Assembly: GCA_023389155.1 (NCBI GenBank)
Contig: JAEWEV010000011.1
Location: forward strand, 186,001 to 250,000
Length of the DNA: 64,000 nucleotides
Origin: Pseudomonadota bacterium
Lineage (GTDB): Bacteria > Pseudomonadota > Gammaproteobacteria > Burkholderiales > Burkholderiaceae_B
Reading direction: 5' to 3'
Of the stretch, positions 45,334 to 54,393 are shown one piece after another. The stretch's first letter is position 1. The number at the start of each line of letters is the position of its first letter. The translations under genes were made by a program, and so were the position numbers. Below the pieces are notes generated by a model, which saw nothing but the letters and a program-made list of their open reading frames with translations, did no database searches and was not told the DNA's origin.

Positions 45334-45825
45334 TCACCGATGTTCCTGCATCTCGATCAGGCATGCGCGGGCATCACCGTGCACCACCTGCGCGCTGCAG
45401 GCAATCATCAGGTTCAGGTTCATTCCGAAATCTTCTACCGTATAGCCCTGAGCATCAATTACCCGCCCATCCTGCCTGCGCACGCCCGCCTGCTCAAGTA
45501 AGGATCGATGCTCGCTCGTGTAAACCCATACCGGCTTGCCCTTGGCCACGGCATAACCTACCTCGAACACGGTACCGGAATCAGGTTCGAGTCCGCGAAA
45601 CGGATTGAGATTGGCCATCACACAATCGGACTGTTCAATCAGGGCAATGTTTGCCTGATAAATCCACTTGGCAAGTGCCCGGCCACTCAGCTCTGGCGAT
45701 GCGGCATTGTCCAGCGGGTACAGGCCCTCAAAACCGTGGGATTCGCACAAAACCTTGAGCGATTCGCCATAGGAGAGCGCATCTGCCCGAAACACATCAA
45801 AACCCGCAAGATAGATTTTTTTCAT
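45334..45825 (-). CDS. Nucleoside 2-deoxyribosyltransferase family protein
   Basis: A 163-residue protein of the NDT family, which exchanges bases on deoxyribonucleosides or hydrolyses the N-glycosidic bond. MKKIYLAGFDVFRADA opens the Rossmann-like fold, IEQSDCVMANLNPFRG carries the conserved Asp and Asn, and EPDSGTVFEVGYAVAKGKPVWVY contains the nucleophilic Glu of the family. No nucleotide-salvage neighbours. Convergent with the SET gene; stop codons are adjacent. Confidence 0.88.
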   Translation of the reverse strand: MKKIYLAGFDVFRADALSYGESLKVLCESHGFEGLYPLDNAASPELSGRALAKWIYQANIALIEQSDCVMANLNPFRGLEPDSGTVFEVGYAVAKGKPVWVYTSEHRSLLEQAGVRRQDGRVIDAQGYTVEDFGMNLNLMIACSAQVVHGDARACLIEMQEHR

Positions 45826-45970
45826 TTACAATTCCTTCACCGTTTCATCCGGGGCAGATTCCCGCAAGCCACATCTTACCTTCGGCTATCGGGCGCCTGC
45901 AAACCCGCAAGCGAAACAAACTTTTTAAAGGTAAGCAGCGACAGCGTTGTTTCTGTCGCCCATCGTCATC

Positions 45971-47521
45971 ATGAGCAATAAAATTACCAAGGCACTGGCT
46001 GCAATTGTGCTGCTGGTTATTCTCGGCTACTTCGGCACCACCTGGTACTCATCGACAAAAGTCGAAGAGCAGGTCACGCAACGAACCCAGACCATCAACG
46101 CGCAGCTGCGTGACTACGGGCTGCCGGCACAGGTTTCCACAGAAAAGAAAGATTCGGGACTGTTTTCGTCACGCTACGTGCTAACGCTCAGCATTGATGG
46201 CGGCGGGCAATCGCATGCGCTGGATTTTGATGTACAGATTGAGCACGGCCCCCTGCCGCTATCGCGCCTGCAACAGGGCAAACTGACGCCGGTACAGGCA
46301 CTGAGCCATGTCGCCCTGATCAAGAATGCACAGACGGCGTCACTGTTTGAACTCAGCCAGGATCAGCCGCCGCTGGAAATGGAGCTCCTTACCCAGCTTG
46401 ACGGAAACACGAATTATCACGGCAACGTGGCGTCACTTTCATTCAACAACAGCAAAGACGGCCAACTGCATTTTGATGGCATGTCCTTTGAAGGCAAGGT
46501 GGACGCCTCGGCCAGTCTGTCAGACTTTGCCGGAAAAATACCGTTGCTGCAGCTTACACCGCCACCCGGCGAGGATGGCCCGACCACACTGATTTTCCGG
46601 GACCTGTCACTGTCCTCTCATTTTGACGGACGCGAGCCCGGCAGCCCGGTACTCAAACAGCAATCCACACTGGCGGAACTCTCCCTGGCCAATAAGGAAG
46701 CCAATGTACAGGTACGCGACTATCAGAGCAGCACGACGGCAGACACCCAGAACAAGTTGCTGCAGTTTCGCCAGGACACCGTACTGAATGCTGTCCGTAT
46801 CAATTCAGTTGATCTTGGCAAACTCCAATACGGATCTGCAGCCGAAGGACTGGATCCGGCGGGTGCCACGCAATTCGTAGCGCAATCCTGGAAACTGGCG
46901 CTGGCCTCAGGCCATTCGGATGAAAATGCATTATCGCTGGGTTCCGTGGCCCTGCTAACAAGCATGAGTCAAATGCTGTCAGGAAAACCGGCAATCACCG
47001 TCGGCCCCATCATATGGACACTTCCTGAAGGCGCGGCACAAGCCAGTATCAACGCATCCCTGAATAATCCGCTGCCACTGCTTCCGCAATACGGTGGCGA
47101 TCCGCTGAACCTGATGCTGCATTCCCTGAAATCCGTCCGGATTGAACTGGACGCAGATGAGGCCATGCCCAAAGGCGCCGCCGACCGCATTGTCCAAATC
47201 AGTTCCGGCAACCCAGGCCCGCTTCCTCCATCCTCGGGGCAAAGCCCCGCAGAAAAGCTCAATACCATCCTCGACATACTGGTCGACAACAAGCTGTTGA
47301 CCCGTAAAGACGGTCATATCGGTCTGTACGCCCATGTCGAGGGAGAGCCGTCGCTTGTCGACGCCAAACGTATCGAGATGAATGGAGAATCGTTTGATCC
47401 CGCCGGTTTCGTCCGTGCCCTGCAGGAACGTGCAGCGACGGCAGAACGGCAGGTCAAGGCGCTGACGCCGCCTGAAAACGATGCGGAACCTGAAGCACAG
47501 GATCCGCCAAAAATGCAATAG
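45971..47521 (+). CDS. YdgA-like (DUF945) protein
   Basis: A 516-residue protein with an N-terminal signal anchor (residues 4-24, ITKALAAIVLLVILGYFGTTW) and a large periplasmic region. KVEEQVTQRTQTIN and DSGLFSSRYVLTLSIDG match the DUF945/YdgA family of periplasmic or outer-membrane-facing proteins of unknown role. The C-terminus is Pro/Glu-rich. The upstream TTG frame start (45947) is less likely. Stands alone; a hairpin follows at 47614-47655. Confidence 0.83.
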   Translation: MSNKITKALAAIVLLVILGYFGTTWYSSTKVEEQVTQRTQTINAQLRDYGLPAQVSTEKKDSGLFSSRYVLTLSIDGGGQSHALDFDVQIEHGPLPLSRLQQGKLTPVQALSHVALIKNAQTASLFELSQDQPPLEMELLTQLDGNTNYHGNVASLSFNNSKDGQLHFDGMSFEGKVDASASLSDFAGKIPLLQLTPPPGEDGPTTLIFRDLSLSSHFDGREPGSPVLKQQSTLAELSLANKEANVQVRDYQSSTTADTQNKLLQFRQDTVLNAVRINSVDLGKLQYGSAAEGLDPAGATQFVAQSWKLALASGHSDENALSLGSVALLTSMSQMLSGKPAITVGPIIWTLPEGAAQASINASLNNPLPLLPQYGGDPLNLMLHSLKSVRIELDADEAMPKGAADRIVQISSGNPGPLPPSSGQSPAEKLNTILDILVDNKLLTRKDGHIGLYAHVEGEPSLVDAKRIEMNGESFDPAGFVRALQERAATAERQVKALTPPENDAEPEAQDPPKMQ

Positions 47522-47613
47522 ACACGAGGCTGAGTCTGTCAATAACACGGTGTAATCTGTTGATCCACTCGCTCTGACAGGGTAATGGATAGATGCTAAT
47601 GAATAGCAGAAAC

Positions 47614-47655
47614 CGTGCCTCGCAAGCCGGCCTGAGATCTGGCGCGCAAGGCACG
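47614..47655 (+). terminator. Hairpin after the YdgA-like gene
   Basis: CGTGCCT (47614-47620) pairs with AGGCACG (47649-47655), with further inner pairs, and is followed by ATTTCTTTC. A moderate intrinsic terminator candidate. The rest of 47522-47815 is leader to the TRAP operon. Confidence 0.4.
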
Positions 47656-47815
47656 ATTTCTTTCAATGGATTGTTCATTTCTCATCCAGTCGCCAAAGTC
47701 AACAGGCAGTTTGCCCGTAATATTACCTAGAAGACATTCTCATGGGATCGGTTATACTTGCTTCGAGATGTCTGCAAGGATCTTAAAATTTATAACTAAT
47801 TACGGAGACAAAACT

Positions 47816-48826
47816 ATGTTTACGAAAGTCACTCCCATGCGCGTGCTCAGCGCGCTCGGTATGAGTTTTTCACTGGCATTTTCGGCTGGCGCCCTGGCTG
47901 CCGACAAGCCTATTGTCATCAAGTTCAGCCACGTCGTCGCGGCCAATACGCCGAAAGGACAAGGCGCCCAGAAATTCAAGGAAGTTGCAGAAAAGCTACT
48001 CCCGGGCAAGGTGCAGGTACAGGTATTCCCTAACTCCCAGCTGTTTGGAGATGGCAAAGAGCTTGAAGCGCTGCTGCTGGGAGACGTTCAGATCATCGCG
48101 CCTTCGCTCTCGAAATTTGACCGGTATACCAAACAGGTTCAGCTGTTTGACTTACCGTTCCTGTTTGACGATATGGACGCGGTTGATCGCTTCCAGCAAA
48201 GCGACAAGGGTAAGGAACTGCTCGACTCCATGAAAGACCGGGGCCTCAAAGGGCTTGCCTACTGGCATAACGGCATGAAGGAATTGTCTACCAACAAAGC
48301 ACAACTGCAGCGCCCGGAAGATGTCAAGGGGTTGAAATTCCGTATCCAGGCCTCGGATGTGCTGGAAGCCCAGTTTCGAGCCCTTGGTGCCAATCCGCAA
48401 AAACTGGCATTCAGCGAAGTTTACCAGGCACTGCAGACTGGCGTGGTCGACGGTCAGGAAAACACCTGGTCAAATATCTATTCACAGAAATTTCATGAAG
48501 TCCAGAAAACCATTGCTGAAACCAATCATGGCGTGATCGACTACATGGTCGTGACCAATGCTAAATGGTGGGATGGACTGCCAGACGATGTACGCGCAGG
48601 TCTTGAAAAAGCCATGGGTGAAGCCACAGAATACGCCAATGCGGAAGCTGCCAAACTGAATGAAAGTGATAAACAGCGCATCATCGACGCGAACAAGGCA
48701 AAAGTCGTTCAACTGTCCAAGGAAGATGTCGAGGCCTGGCGCACAGCAATGGCCCCTGTCTGGAAGAAATTTGAATCCGATATCGGCGCAGATCTGATCA
48801 AAGCAGCTCAGGAAGCCAATAAGTAA
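47816..48826 (+). CDS. dctP: TRAP transporter substrate-binding protein DctP
   Basis: A 336-residue periplasmic receptor. The signal peptide is about 1-28 (VLSALGMSFSLAFSAGALAA, then DKPIVIKFSH). QVQVFPNSQLFGDGKELEALLLGDVQI and GLKFRIQASDVLEAQFRALGANPQKLAFSEVYQALQTGVVDGQENTWS are the TRAP-receptor signatures; the Arg in FRIQ (near 174) is the carboxylate clamp. The inner ATG at 47816, behind GGAGACAAAA, is chosen. The ligand is likely a C4-dicarboxylate or similar acid. Confidence 0.93.
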   Translation: MFTKVTPMRVLSALGMSFSLAFSAGALAADKPIVIKFSHVVAANTPKGQGAQKFKEVAEKLLPGKVQVQVFPNSQLFGDGKELEALLLGDVQIIAPSLSKFDRYTKQVQLFDLPFLFDDMDAVDRFQQSDKGKELLDSMKDRGLKGLAYWHNGMKELSTNKAQLQRPEDVKGLKFRIQASDVLEAQFRALGANPQKLAFSEVYQALQTGVVDGQENTWSNIYSQKFHEVQKTIAETNHGVIDYMVVTNAKWWDGLPDDVRAGLEKAMGEATEYANAEAAKLNESDKQRIIDANKAKVVQLSKEDVEAWRTAMAPVWKKFESDIGADLIKAAQEANK

Positions 48827-48975
48827 GCGGTAGCTCTGCTATTGCACACCATGGGACCTCAACCGAAAATCGGTTCTGATGCAAACGAGAAATTTGCGTG
48901 TCCTGTGGCAGGCCAGTCCGGACTACCGGCTGGCCTGATCCGTATGTTTCGCTGATCTCCCAAGGAGTACCCACC

Positions 48976-49524
48976 ATGAATTTCCGATGGTTTCACCGGC
49001 TTGAAGAAGGACTGATTGCCTTTCTGCTGGCTTCCATGACGCTGGTCACATTCGTGCAAGTCGTGGCTCGCTATGTGTTCAACTACAGCTTTACCTGGGC
49101 GCTGGAACTGGCCATGTTCCTCTTCGGCGGGTTGATTTTCCTGGGTCTTTCCTACGGCGTTCGCATCAAGGCGCATATCGGTGTGGATGCGCTCATCAAA
49201 GTCCTTCCCAAACACGCCGCCAGACTGGCCGGCATTGTAGCCTGCGTGCTCTGCCTGATTTACACGGTCATTGTTTTTTATGGTGCATGGATTTACGTCG
49301 AAAAAATGTACACAATAGGCATTCTTGCCCAGGACATGCCCGTCCCGCAGTGGATCCCGCGATTGGTTCTACCTGTCGGTTTTATCCTGCTTTTCATCCG
49401 TTTCGCGGAAGTACTGATTGACATGCTGCGTGGTCATCGCAGCCAGCTGCTGGGCGATGAAGCGGAAGATGCACTCAAATACGCCAGTGACGATACCTCT
49501 GTCATCAATCAGGAGGTCAAATGA
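48976..49524 (+). CDS. dctQ: TRAP transporter small permease DctQ
   Basis: A 182-residue protein with four membrane helices (about 16-38, 48-70, 88-110 and 130-150). ARYVFNYSFTWALELAMFLFGGLIFLG is the typical DctQ segment. AAGGAG lies ten bases upstream of the ATG. It overlaps dctM by four bases. Confidence 0.93.
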   Translation: MNFRWFHRLEEGLIAFLLASMTLVTFVQVVARYVFNYSFTWALELAMFLFGGLIFLGLSYGVRIKAHIGVDALIKVLPKHAARLAGIVACVLCLIYTVIVFYGAWIYVEKMYTIGILAQDMPVPQWIPRLVLPVGFILLFIRFAEVLIDMLRGHRSQLLGDEAEDALKYASDDTSVINQEVK

Positions 49525-50798
49525 CTACGCTTGCCCTTTTCATCATGCTGTTTGTGTTCATGTTCCTGGGCACACCAGTTGCAGTGGCGCTTGGTCTATC
49601 GTCTCTGCTTACGATTCTGTTTTTCGGTACCGACTCCCTGGCCTCGCTGTCATTAAAAATGTATGAGACCTCGGAGCACTTTACCCTGATGGCCATTCCG
49701 TTTTTTGTCCTGGCAGGGGCGTTCATGACCACTGGCGGCGTGGCCAAGCGCATGATCAGGTTCGCAGTCGCAACAGTGGGGCATTTTCATGGTGGCCTGG
49801 CCATTGCATCTGTCATGGCCTGCTGCCTGTTTGCCGCAGTATCGGGTTCTTCACCGGCAACAGTGGTGGCCGTGGGCTCTATTGTGATCGCGGGGATGGT
49901 CCGTTCCGGATATCCACAGTCCTTTGCCGCTGGCGTAGTCTGCAACGCGGGGACCCTGGGAATTCTGATTCCGCCTTCAATTGTGATGGTGGTCTACGGC
50001 GCGGCAACTGAAACATCGGTAGGCGCGCTTTTTATGGCAGGCGTCATTCCGGGTATTTCACTAGGTTTATTGCTGATGATTGCGATCTATATTGTCGCAA
50101 GAATCAAAAAATATCCGCGCCAGGAGCGCGCCAGTATGACCGAAGTCCTGACGGCGGCACGTGATTCCATCTGGGGACTGGCATTAATTTTTATCATTCT
50201 AGGCGGAATCTATGGTGGTGTTTTCACACCGACAGAAGCTGCGGCTGTATCGGCGGTTTACGCTTTCCTCGTAGCGGTTTTCGTGTATCGTGATATCGGG
50301 CTGCGGCAAATTCCCGACGTCCTGCTTGACGCCGCCAAAGTCACGATCATGCTGATGTTCATTATTGTCAATGCACTGCTGTTCGCCCATGTGTTGACAA
50401 CGGAACGTATCCCGCAAATCATTGCCGAGCAGATTATTGCCTGGGATATGGCTGCCTGGCAATTTTTGATTGTGGTCAATATCCTGCTGCTTGTCGCCGG
50501 CATGTTCATGGAGCCTACCGGGATTATCCTGATCCTGGCACCGATTCTTTTCCCGATTGCCACCCAGCTTGGAATCGACCCGGTTCACCTGGGCATTATC
50601 ATGGTAGTCAATCTGGAAATCGGCATGGTAACACCACCCATTGGCCTGAATCTGTTTGTGACGGCAGGCATTACCAAGATGTCTATCGGGCAGGTCGTGC
50701 GGGCAGCCTCGCCCTGGTTAATTCTGTTGCTGACATTCTTGATACTGGTGACCTACATTCCCGAAATTTCCCTGTGGCTGCCTAAGCTGCTCGGATAA
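49521..50798 (+). CDS. dctM: TRAP transporter large permease DctM
   Basis: A 425-residue permease with about 12 hydrophobic segments, the channel-forming subunit driven by sodium or proton gradients. FAAVSGSSPATVVAVGSI, AGVVCNAGTLGILIPPSIVMVVYG and NLEIGMVTPPIGLNLFV are DctM signatures. It is the last gene of the TRAP operon; no two-component DctBD regulator is adjacent. Confidence 0.95.
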   Translation: MTTLALFIMLFVFMFLGTPVAVALGLSSLLTILFFGTDSLASLSLKMYETSEHFTLMAIPFFVLAGAFMTTGGVAKRMIRFAVATVGHFHGGLAIASVMACCLFAAVSGSSPATVVAVGSIVIAGMVRSGYPQSFAAGVVCNAGTLGILIPPSIVMVVYGAATETSVGALFMAGVIPGISLGLLLMIAIYIVARIKKYPRQERASMTEVLTAARDSIWGLALIFIILGGIYGGVFTPTEAAAVSAVYAFLVAVFVYRDIGLRQIPDVLLDAAKVTIMLMFIIVNALLFAHVLTTERIPQIIAEQIIAWDMAAWQFLIVVNILLLVAGMFMEPTGIILILAPILFPIATQLGIDPVHLGIIMVVNLEIGMVTPPIGLNLFVTAGITKMSIGQVVRAASPWLILLLTFLILVTYIPEISLWLPKLLG

Positions 50799-50814
50799 AA
50801 CAACCGCCTTTAGC

Positions 50815-50837
50815 CCTGCGCGCCACAACCGCGCAGG
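50815..50837 (+). terminator. GC-rich hairpin after dctM
   Basis: CCTGCGCG (50815-50822) and CGCGCAGG (50830-50837) form a perfect 8-bp stem with a 7-base loop, 16 bases after the dctM stop. No T-run follows, so it may be a weak or Rho-assisted terminator. Confidence 0.45.
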
Positions 50838-51015
50838 CGCTATAAGCGCAGCTTGCCCTTTGTATCTGCCGAAACGCGTAACTGCAGATAATGCTATCTT
50901 CCGGCAAAACCAGATACATTATTTCAATTGAGATTGCCTGAAATTGCAGTATGCTTGCGCAGAGTTATCCCTTTCATGCAGTATTCCTTGTACACCTGCA
51001 AAGGAGTTCTTCGTC

Positions 51016-51351
51016 ATGTCTGCTTCATTCGAACTCAAAAAATCCGTTGATGGCCAGTTTCATTTCGCACTCCATGATGCCAACGGTGCATCAGTGCTCA
51101 GAAGTGAAACCTACACGACCCTGGCCTCTGCCAGAAACGGCATCGAATCGGTTCGCAAAAATGCCGGCACGGATTCGCGCTACGTTTTCGAAAAATCGGC
51201 CAATGGCAAATCCTATTTCAATCTCAAGGCCGCCAACGGACAAATAATCGGCTCCAGTCCGCTATTTCCAGACCCCAATGCTGCCCGGCACGCTGCAGAT
51301 ACCGTGAAGCATCATGCGATGTCGGCGAGCGTCCGCCAAATTTCTGCCTGA
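51016..51351 (+). CDS. YegP-like (DUF1508) tandem-repeat protein
   Basis: A 111-residue protein with two copies of the about 48-residue YegP/DUF1508 module: SFELKKSVDGQFHFALHDANG (4-24) and RYVFEKSANGKSYFNLKAANG (about 55-75), each followed by a LxS-A(R/A)xxIxxV helix. The start at 51016 has AAGGAG upstream. Small soluble protein of unknown function, sometimes linked to stress. Single gene. Confidence 0.9.
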   Translation: MSASFELKKSVDGQFHFALHDANGASVLRSETYTTLASARNGIESVRKNAGTDSRYVFEKSANGKSYFNLKAANGQIIGSSPLFPDPNAARHAADTVKHHAMSASVRQISA

Positions 51352-51408
51352 TTTCCGGCGCTTTCTACAGACAGCCGGACACGCCGACAAGGCGGCAAGA
51401 GATAATCC

Positions 51409-51846
51409 ATGCCTCATTCCCTGGCCATGAAGGGCGCCTGTCACTGTGGTGCCGTCCAGTTCTCGGTTGTTCTCTCGGACGGCCTGGACGAGCCACGCCG
51501 ATGCAACTGCTCGTACTGCAGAATGCGGGGTTCTGTTGTGGTGACGGCTGCCGTCGACGACATCACCATTGAGTCGGGTGCGGACGAACTCTCGCTTTAT
51601 CAGTTCAATACTCATGCGGCACGTCATTACTTCTGTTCGCGCTGCGGCATATCCACCCATCATCGCAGACGGTCCAACCCTTCGTTGCTCAGTGTGAATA
51701 CCGCGTGCCTGAAGGGTATCAGTCCTTTTGATTTTTCCTCTGTACCGGTTTACGAGGGCGTTGTCTACCGTGACTCGGGCGTACCAGGCGACGAGGGAGA
51801 GATCGCAGGTGCGCTCTTTTTCGTCAAATCGGACAGCGCCGAATAA
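51409..51846 (+). CDS. GFA-family (glutathione-dependent formaldehyde-activating) protein
   Basis: A 145-residue GFA/Mss4-fold protein. Zinc ligands: C-x-C in GACHCGAVQF, C-x2-C in CNCSYCRMRG and C-x2-C in FCSRCGI. Family proteins bind zinc and in one case help glutathione add to formaldehyde; most have unknown substrates. MPHSLAMKG offers two starts (51409 or 51427). A related fragment lies just downstream. Confidence 0.9.
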   Translation: MPHSLAMKGACHCGAVQFSVVLSDGLDEPRRCNCSYCRMRGSVVVTAAVDDITIESGADELSLYQFNTHAARHYFCSRCGISTHHRRRSNPSLLSVNTACLKGISPFDFSSVPVYEGVVYRDSGVPGDEGEIAGALFFVKSDSAE

Positions 51847-51887
51847 AGCCCACGCGCACGCTCGATAGGAATATTACACTCTCCTCC

Positions 51888-51945
51888 AATGTCAATGCCG
51901 TCCAATTGCACGAACGCCCGCCACTGTAACGCCGTTCAATTCCCG
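51888..51945 (+). pseudogene. Possible remnant of a second GFA-type gene
   Basis: The translation NARHCNAVQF near 51916-51945 mirrors the KGACHCGAVQF start of the GFA gene 500 bases upstream, and many bases agree. The similarity stops at once, before the other zinc motifs. It could be decay after a partial duplication or chance. Confidence 0.25.
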
Positions 51946-52044
51946 GACTCACCCTGGCATCTCACTGACTTCCGGCAGGTGCAGGATCCTGAGCGCAGAT
52001 TCCGCCTACTGTTTTCAGGCGGCGCAGAACAACCGGACTCGTGC

Positions 52045-53583
52045 TCAGGCCGATGCCTGACGCCACGCCGCCAGACATTCCCAAAGATATGGGTTTTCGC
52101 AACTGCTCACAGACAGGCGCAGAAACGTGCTTACCCGTTGATCGGGATAGAACAGGGAGCCCGGCGTTGCGGGGATATCGTGCTGGTTCAGCTGGCGGGC
52201 CAGAGGCTCGCTGTCACGCTGCATGTCAAGCCAGATGAACAGGCCGGCTGCGGGAGGCTGCGCCATGACATAACCCATTTCAGCCAGCCGCGCCAGCGCC
52301 TGGGTACGAGCCTGGTTGATCCGCTGGCGCAGGCGTTCGATATACGACCGGTAATGACCGCCATGAATGATTTCATGGATGATGCGCTCGTTGAGCGTCG
52401 ACGTTGACAGGCCGGACAGTAATTTGAGCGTAGATATGTGATTGAGCTCGGCGGCAGGGCCGGCAATATAGCCTACCCGCATGGCAGCGCCCAGTGTCTT
52501 GGAATAATTGCCCAGGAGAAAGGTCCGATCGCACTGATCCAGCGTGGCGATACGCAGCGGCTGACCCGCGCCCAGTTCACTGTAGGTATCGTCCTCTACG
52601 ATCCACATATTGTATTGCTGTGCCAGACGCAGCACATCATGCGCCCCGCTTGCACTCAGGGTGAATCCCGTTGGGTTGTGCACCGTGCTATTGCAAATGA
52701 AAAGCACAGGCCTGTGCTTCTGGCAAAGCGCCTCCAACTGAGCGGTGTCTGGCCCGTGAGGCGTTCGTGTAACGGTAAGAATATTCACCCCGACCATACG
52801 CAAATAGGCAAATACCACAAACCAGCACGGTTCCTCCACCACCACATAATCCCCGGGTTTGACGAACTGACGCACCAGAAGATCAACCGAGTGCGTGACC
52901 CCGGTGGTGAGCAGGACATCACCAGCCGGACGCAGGTGCAAATCCTGTGCTGACAGCTGCGCCACGATGGTTTCGCGCAAAGGCGCAAAGCCAAACGGCT
53001 CGCCATACATGAGCGCCGATGGCTGCATCTTTCGCGTCACCTTGCGTATGGATCGTGCCACCATGTCACTGTCTAGCCACTCCTGCTTCAGACCCAGATT
53101 ATTGTTCTGCGAGAACAGGCGATTGAGGATCCAGGGAACGTCGATCTTGTCCTCAGGCACCACAGTCGCAATATCACCACTCCTGATGCGCCGTACCGGC
53201 TGTCTTTTATGCTGAACGAAATAACCCGAACGCGCATTGGCAGTGATATGGTTGGTCACAACCAGGCGGTCATACGCCTCGACAATGGTATAGCGGCTGA
53301 CATTAAGCTCCTGGGCCAGTAATCTGACCGACGGCAGGCGGCTGCCCTGCCTGAAAACATTCTGCTCAATACATGCCACGAAGCGCTCCACGATCTGATC
53401 AACCAGCGTCTGCGAGCCGGATCTGACCGGCTGCCAGTGCGCCAGCAGCGGCGCCGAGCGAGCGCTGGCGCCGTCCGAAGACGAGGCTTCGCCGAATGCC
53501 GGCGGCGCGCCTGCCGTCGCATCTGCGAAAGATGATGGCGGCTGTGATGGATCAGCAGGCAAGGAAAACGGCTGGGAGCGCAT
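52045..53583 (-). CDS. MocR-type regulator: GntR domain fused to aminotransferase domain
   Basis: A 512-residue MocR/PdxR-like regulator. After a Ser/Ala-rich start, the GntR winged helix lies at about 62-130 (IVERFVACIEQNVFRQGSRL, LAQELNVSRYTIVEAYDRL). The rest is a fold-type I PLP aminotransferase domain (VVEEPCWFV, FICNSTVHNPTGFTLS, YSELGAGQPLR, and Lys in LLGNYSKTLGAAMRVGYIAG that would hold PLP). It is divergent from a LysE-type exporter, which it probably controls in response to an amino compound. The Met at 53583 is chosen; the frame opens at 53688. Confidence 0.9.
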   Translation of the reverse strand: MRSQPFSLPADPSQPPSSFADATAGAPPAFGEASSSDGASARSAPLLAHWQPVRSGSQTLVDQIVERFVACIEQNVFRQGSRLPSVRLLAQELNVSRYTIVEAYDRLVVTNHITANARSGYFVQHKRQPVRRIRSGDIATVVPEDKIDVPWILNRLFSQNNNLGLKQEWLDSDMVARSIRKVTRKMQPSALMYGEPFGFAPLRETIVAQLSAQDLHLRPAGDVLLTTGVTHSVDLLVRQFVKPGDYVVVEEPCWFVVFAYLRMVGVNILTVTRTPHGPDTAQLEALCQKHRPVLFICNSTVHNPTGFTLSASGAHDVLRLAQQYNMWIVEDDTYSELGAGQPLRIATLDQCDRTFLLGNYSKTLGAAMRVGYIAGPAAELNHISTLKLLSGLSTSTLNERIIHEIIHGGHYRSYIERLRQRINQARTQALARLAEMGYVMAQPPAAGLFIWLDMQRDSEPLARQLNQHDIPATPGSLFYPDQRVSTFLRLSVSSCENPYLWECLAAWRQASA

Positions 53584-53633
53584 AATCTGTTCCGGTAAAA
53601 ATAACAATACAGAACGGAAAAAACAGTCTGGAA

Positions 53634-53655
53634 CTGTACCGGTACTGTACTGGTA
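53634..53655. promoter_or_regulatory. 11-base tandem repeat CTGTACYGGTA, MocR operator candidate
   Basis: CTGTACCGGTA (53634-53644) is followed directly by CTGTACTGGTA (53645-53655), one mismatch, in the divergent MocR/LysE gap. The first contains the palindrome GTACCGGTAC. Direct repeats near one helical turn fit MocR-type binding. Confidence 0.62.
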
Positions 53656-53724
53656 TCTTGGCATATAGTGTCTTCTCATGCAAGACATGATTCACAAAAC
53701 CTGCATCACCCGCCAGGAAACACC

Positions 53725-54336
53725 ATGACCTACCCTATGTTTATGGCATTTGCCATTTTTATCGCCGTCTCTTCGGTCACGCCCGGGCCGAATAACCTGA
53801 TGCTGCTGTCCTCATCCATGAACTTCGGTGTGCGCAGAACCATTCCGCATTGCCTGGGAATCAGCGCGGGTATGGGTGTCATGATCGTGCTAATGTCGTT
53901 CGGTCTGCATTGGGTCATGCAGCACGCCAGCTGGATGATCGATATCCTGAAAGTTTTCTCTCTGGCCTATCTGCTCTGGCTATCTTGGAAAATTGCCTCT
54001 ATCAGGCCCGCGCCGATCACCGTCAGGGACGAAGCCTCGCCTTTCGGTTTCTGGAATGCCGTGCTGTTCCAGTGGATCAATCCCAAGGCGCTGGTCATGG
54101 TGATCAGCATGTTCAGCATTTATATCCCGGAAAACATTGCCCAACCCACGCTGCTACAGATTTCGGCGATTGCGATTGTCATTAACCTGCTGTGTATCAG
54201 TATCTGGATGTTCGGAGGCACGCTCATGCGCAGGATTTTTACCACGCCAATTGCGCAACGCAGTTTCAACATCGTGATGGCCATGCTGCTGATCGCCTCG
54301 GTAATACCCATGGTGTCCGCAGATATCGGAATATGA
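53725..54336 (+). CDS. LysE-family amino acid exporter
   Basis: A 203-residue inner-membrane protein with about six helices. FIAVSSVTPGPNNLMLLSSS (11-30) is the LysE/RhtB signature, and GFWNAVLFQWINPKALVMVI is the second conserved segment. The ATG at 53725 has AGGAAA upstream. It exports amino acids or analogues and probably answers to the divergent MocR regulator. Confidence 0.92.
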   Translation: MTYPMFMAFAIFIAVSSVTPGPNNLMLLSSSMNFGVRRTIPHCLGISAGMGVMIVLMSFGLHWVMQHASWMIDILKVFSLAYLLWLSWKIASIRPAPITVRDEASPFGFWNAVLFQWINPKALVMVISMFSIYIPENIAQPTLLQISAIAIVINLLCISIWMFGGTLMRRIFTTPIAQRSFNIVMAMLLIASVIPMVSADIGI

Positions 54337-54393
54337 ATGGCGCCACTGGTGACGCACAGCACTGGCTCCCTGTTTCGGGATGGAATAACGCTG

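Noticed and set aside
51889..52407. 172-residue plus-strand frame
   Set aside because: Mostly antisense to the MocR gene; only the first ~20 residues resemble the GFA start and are reported separately.
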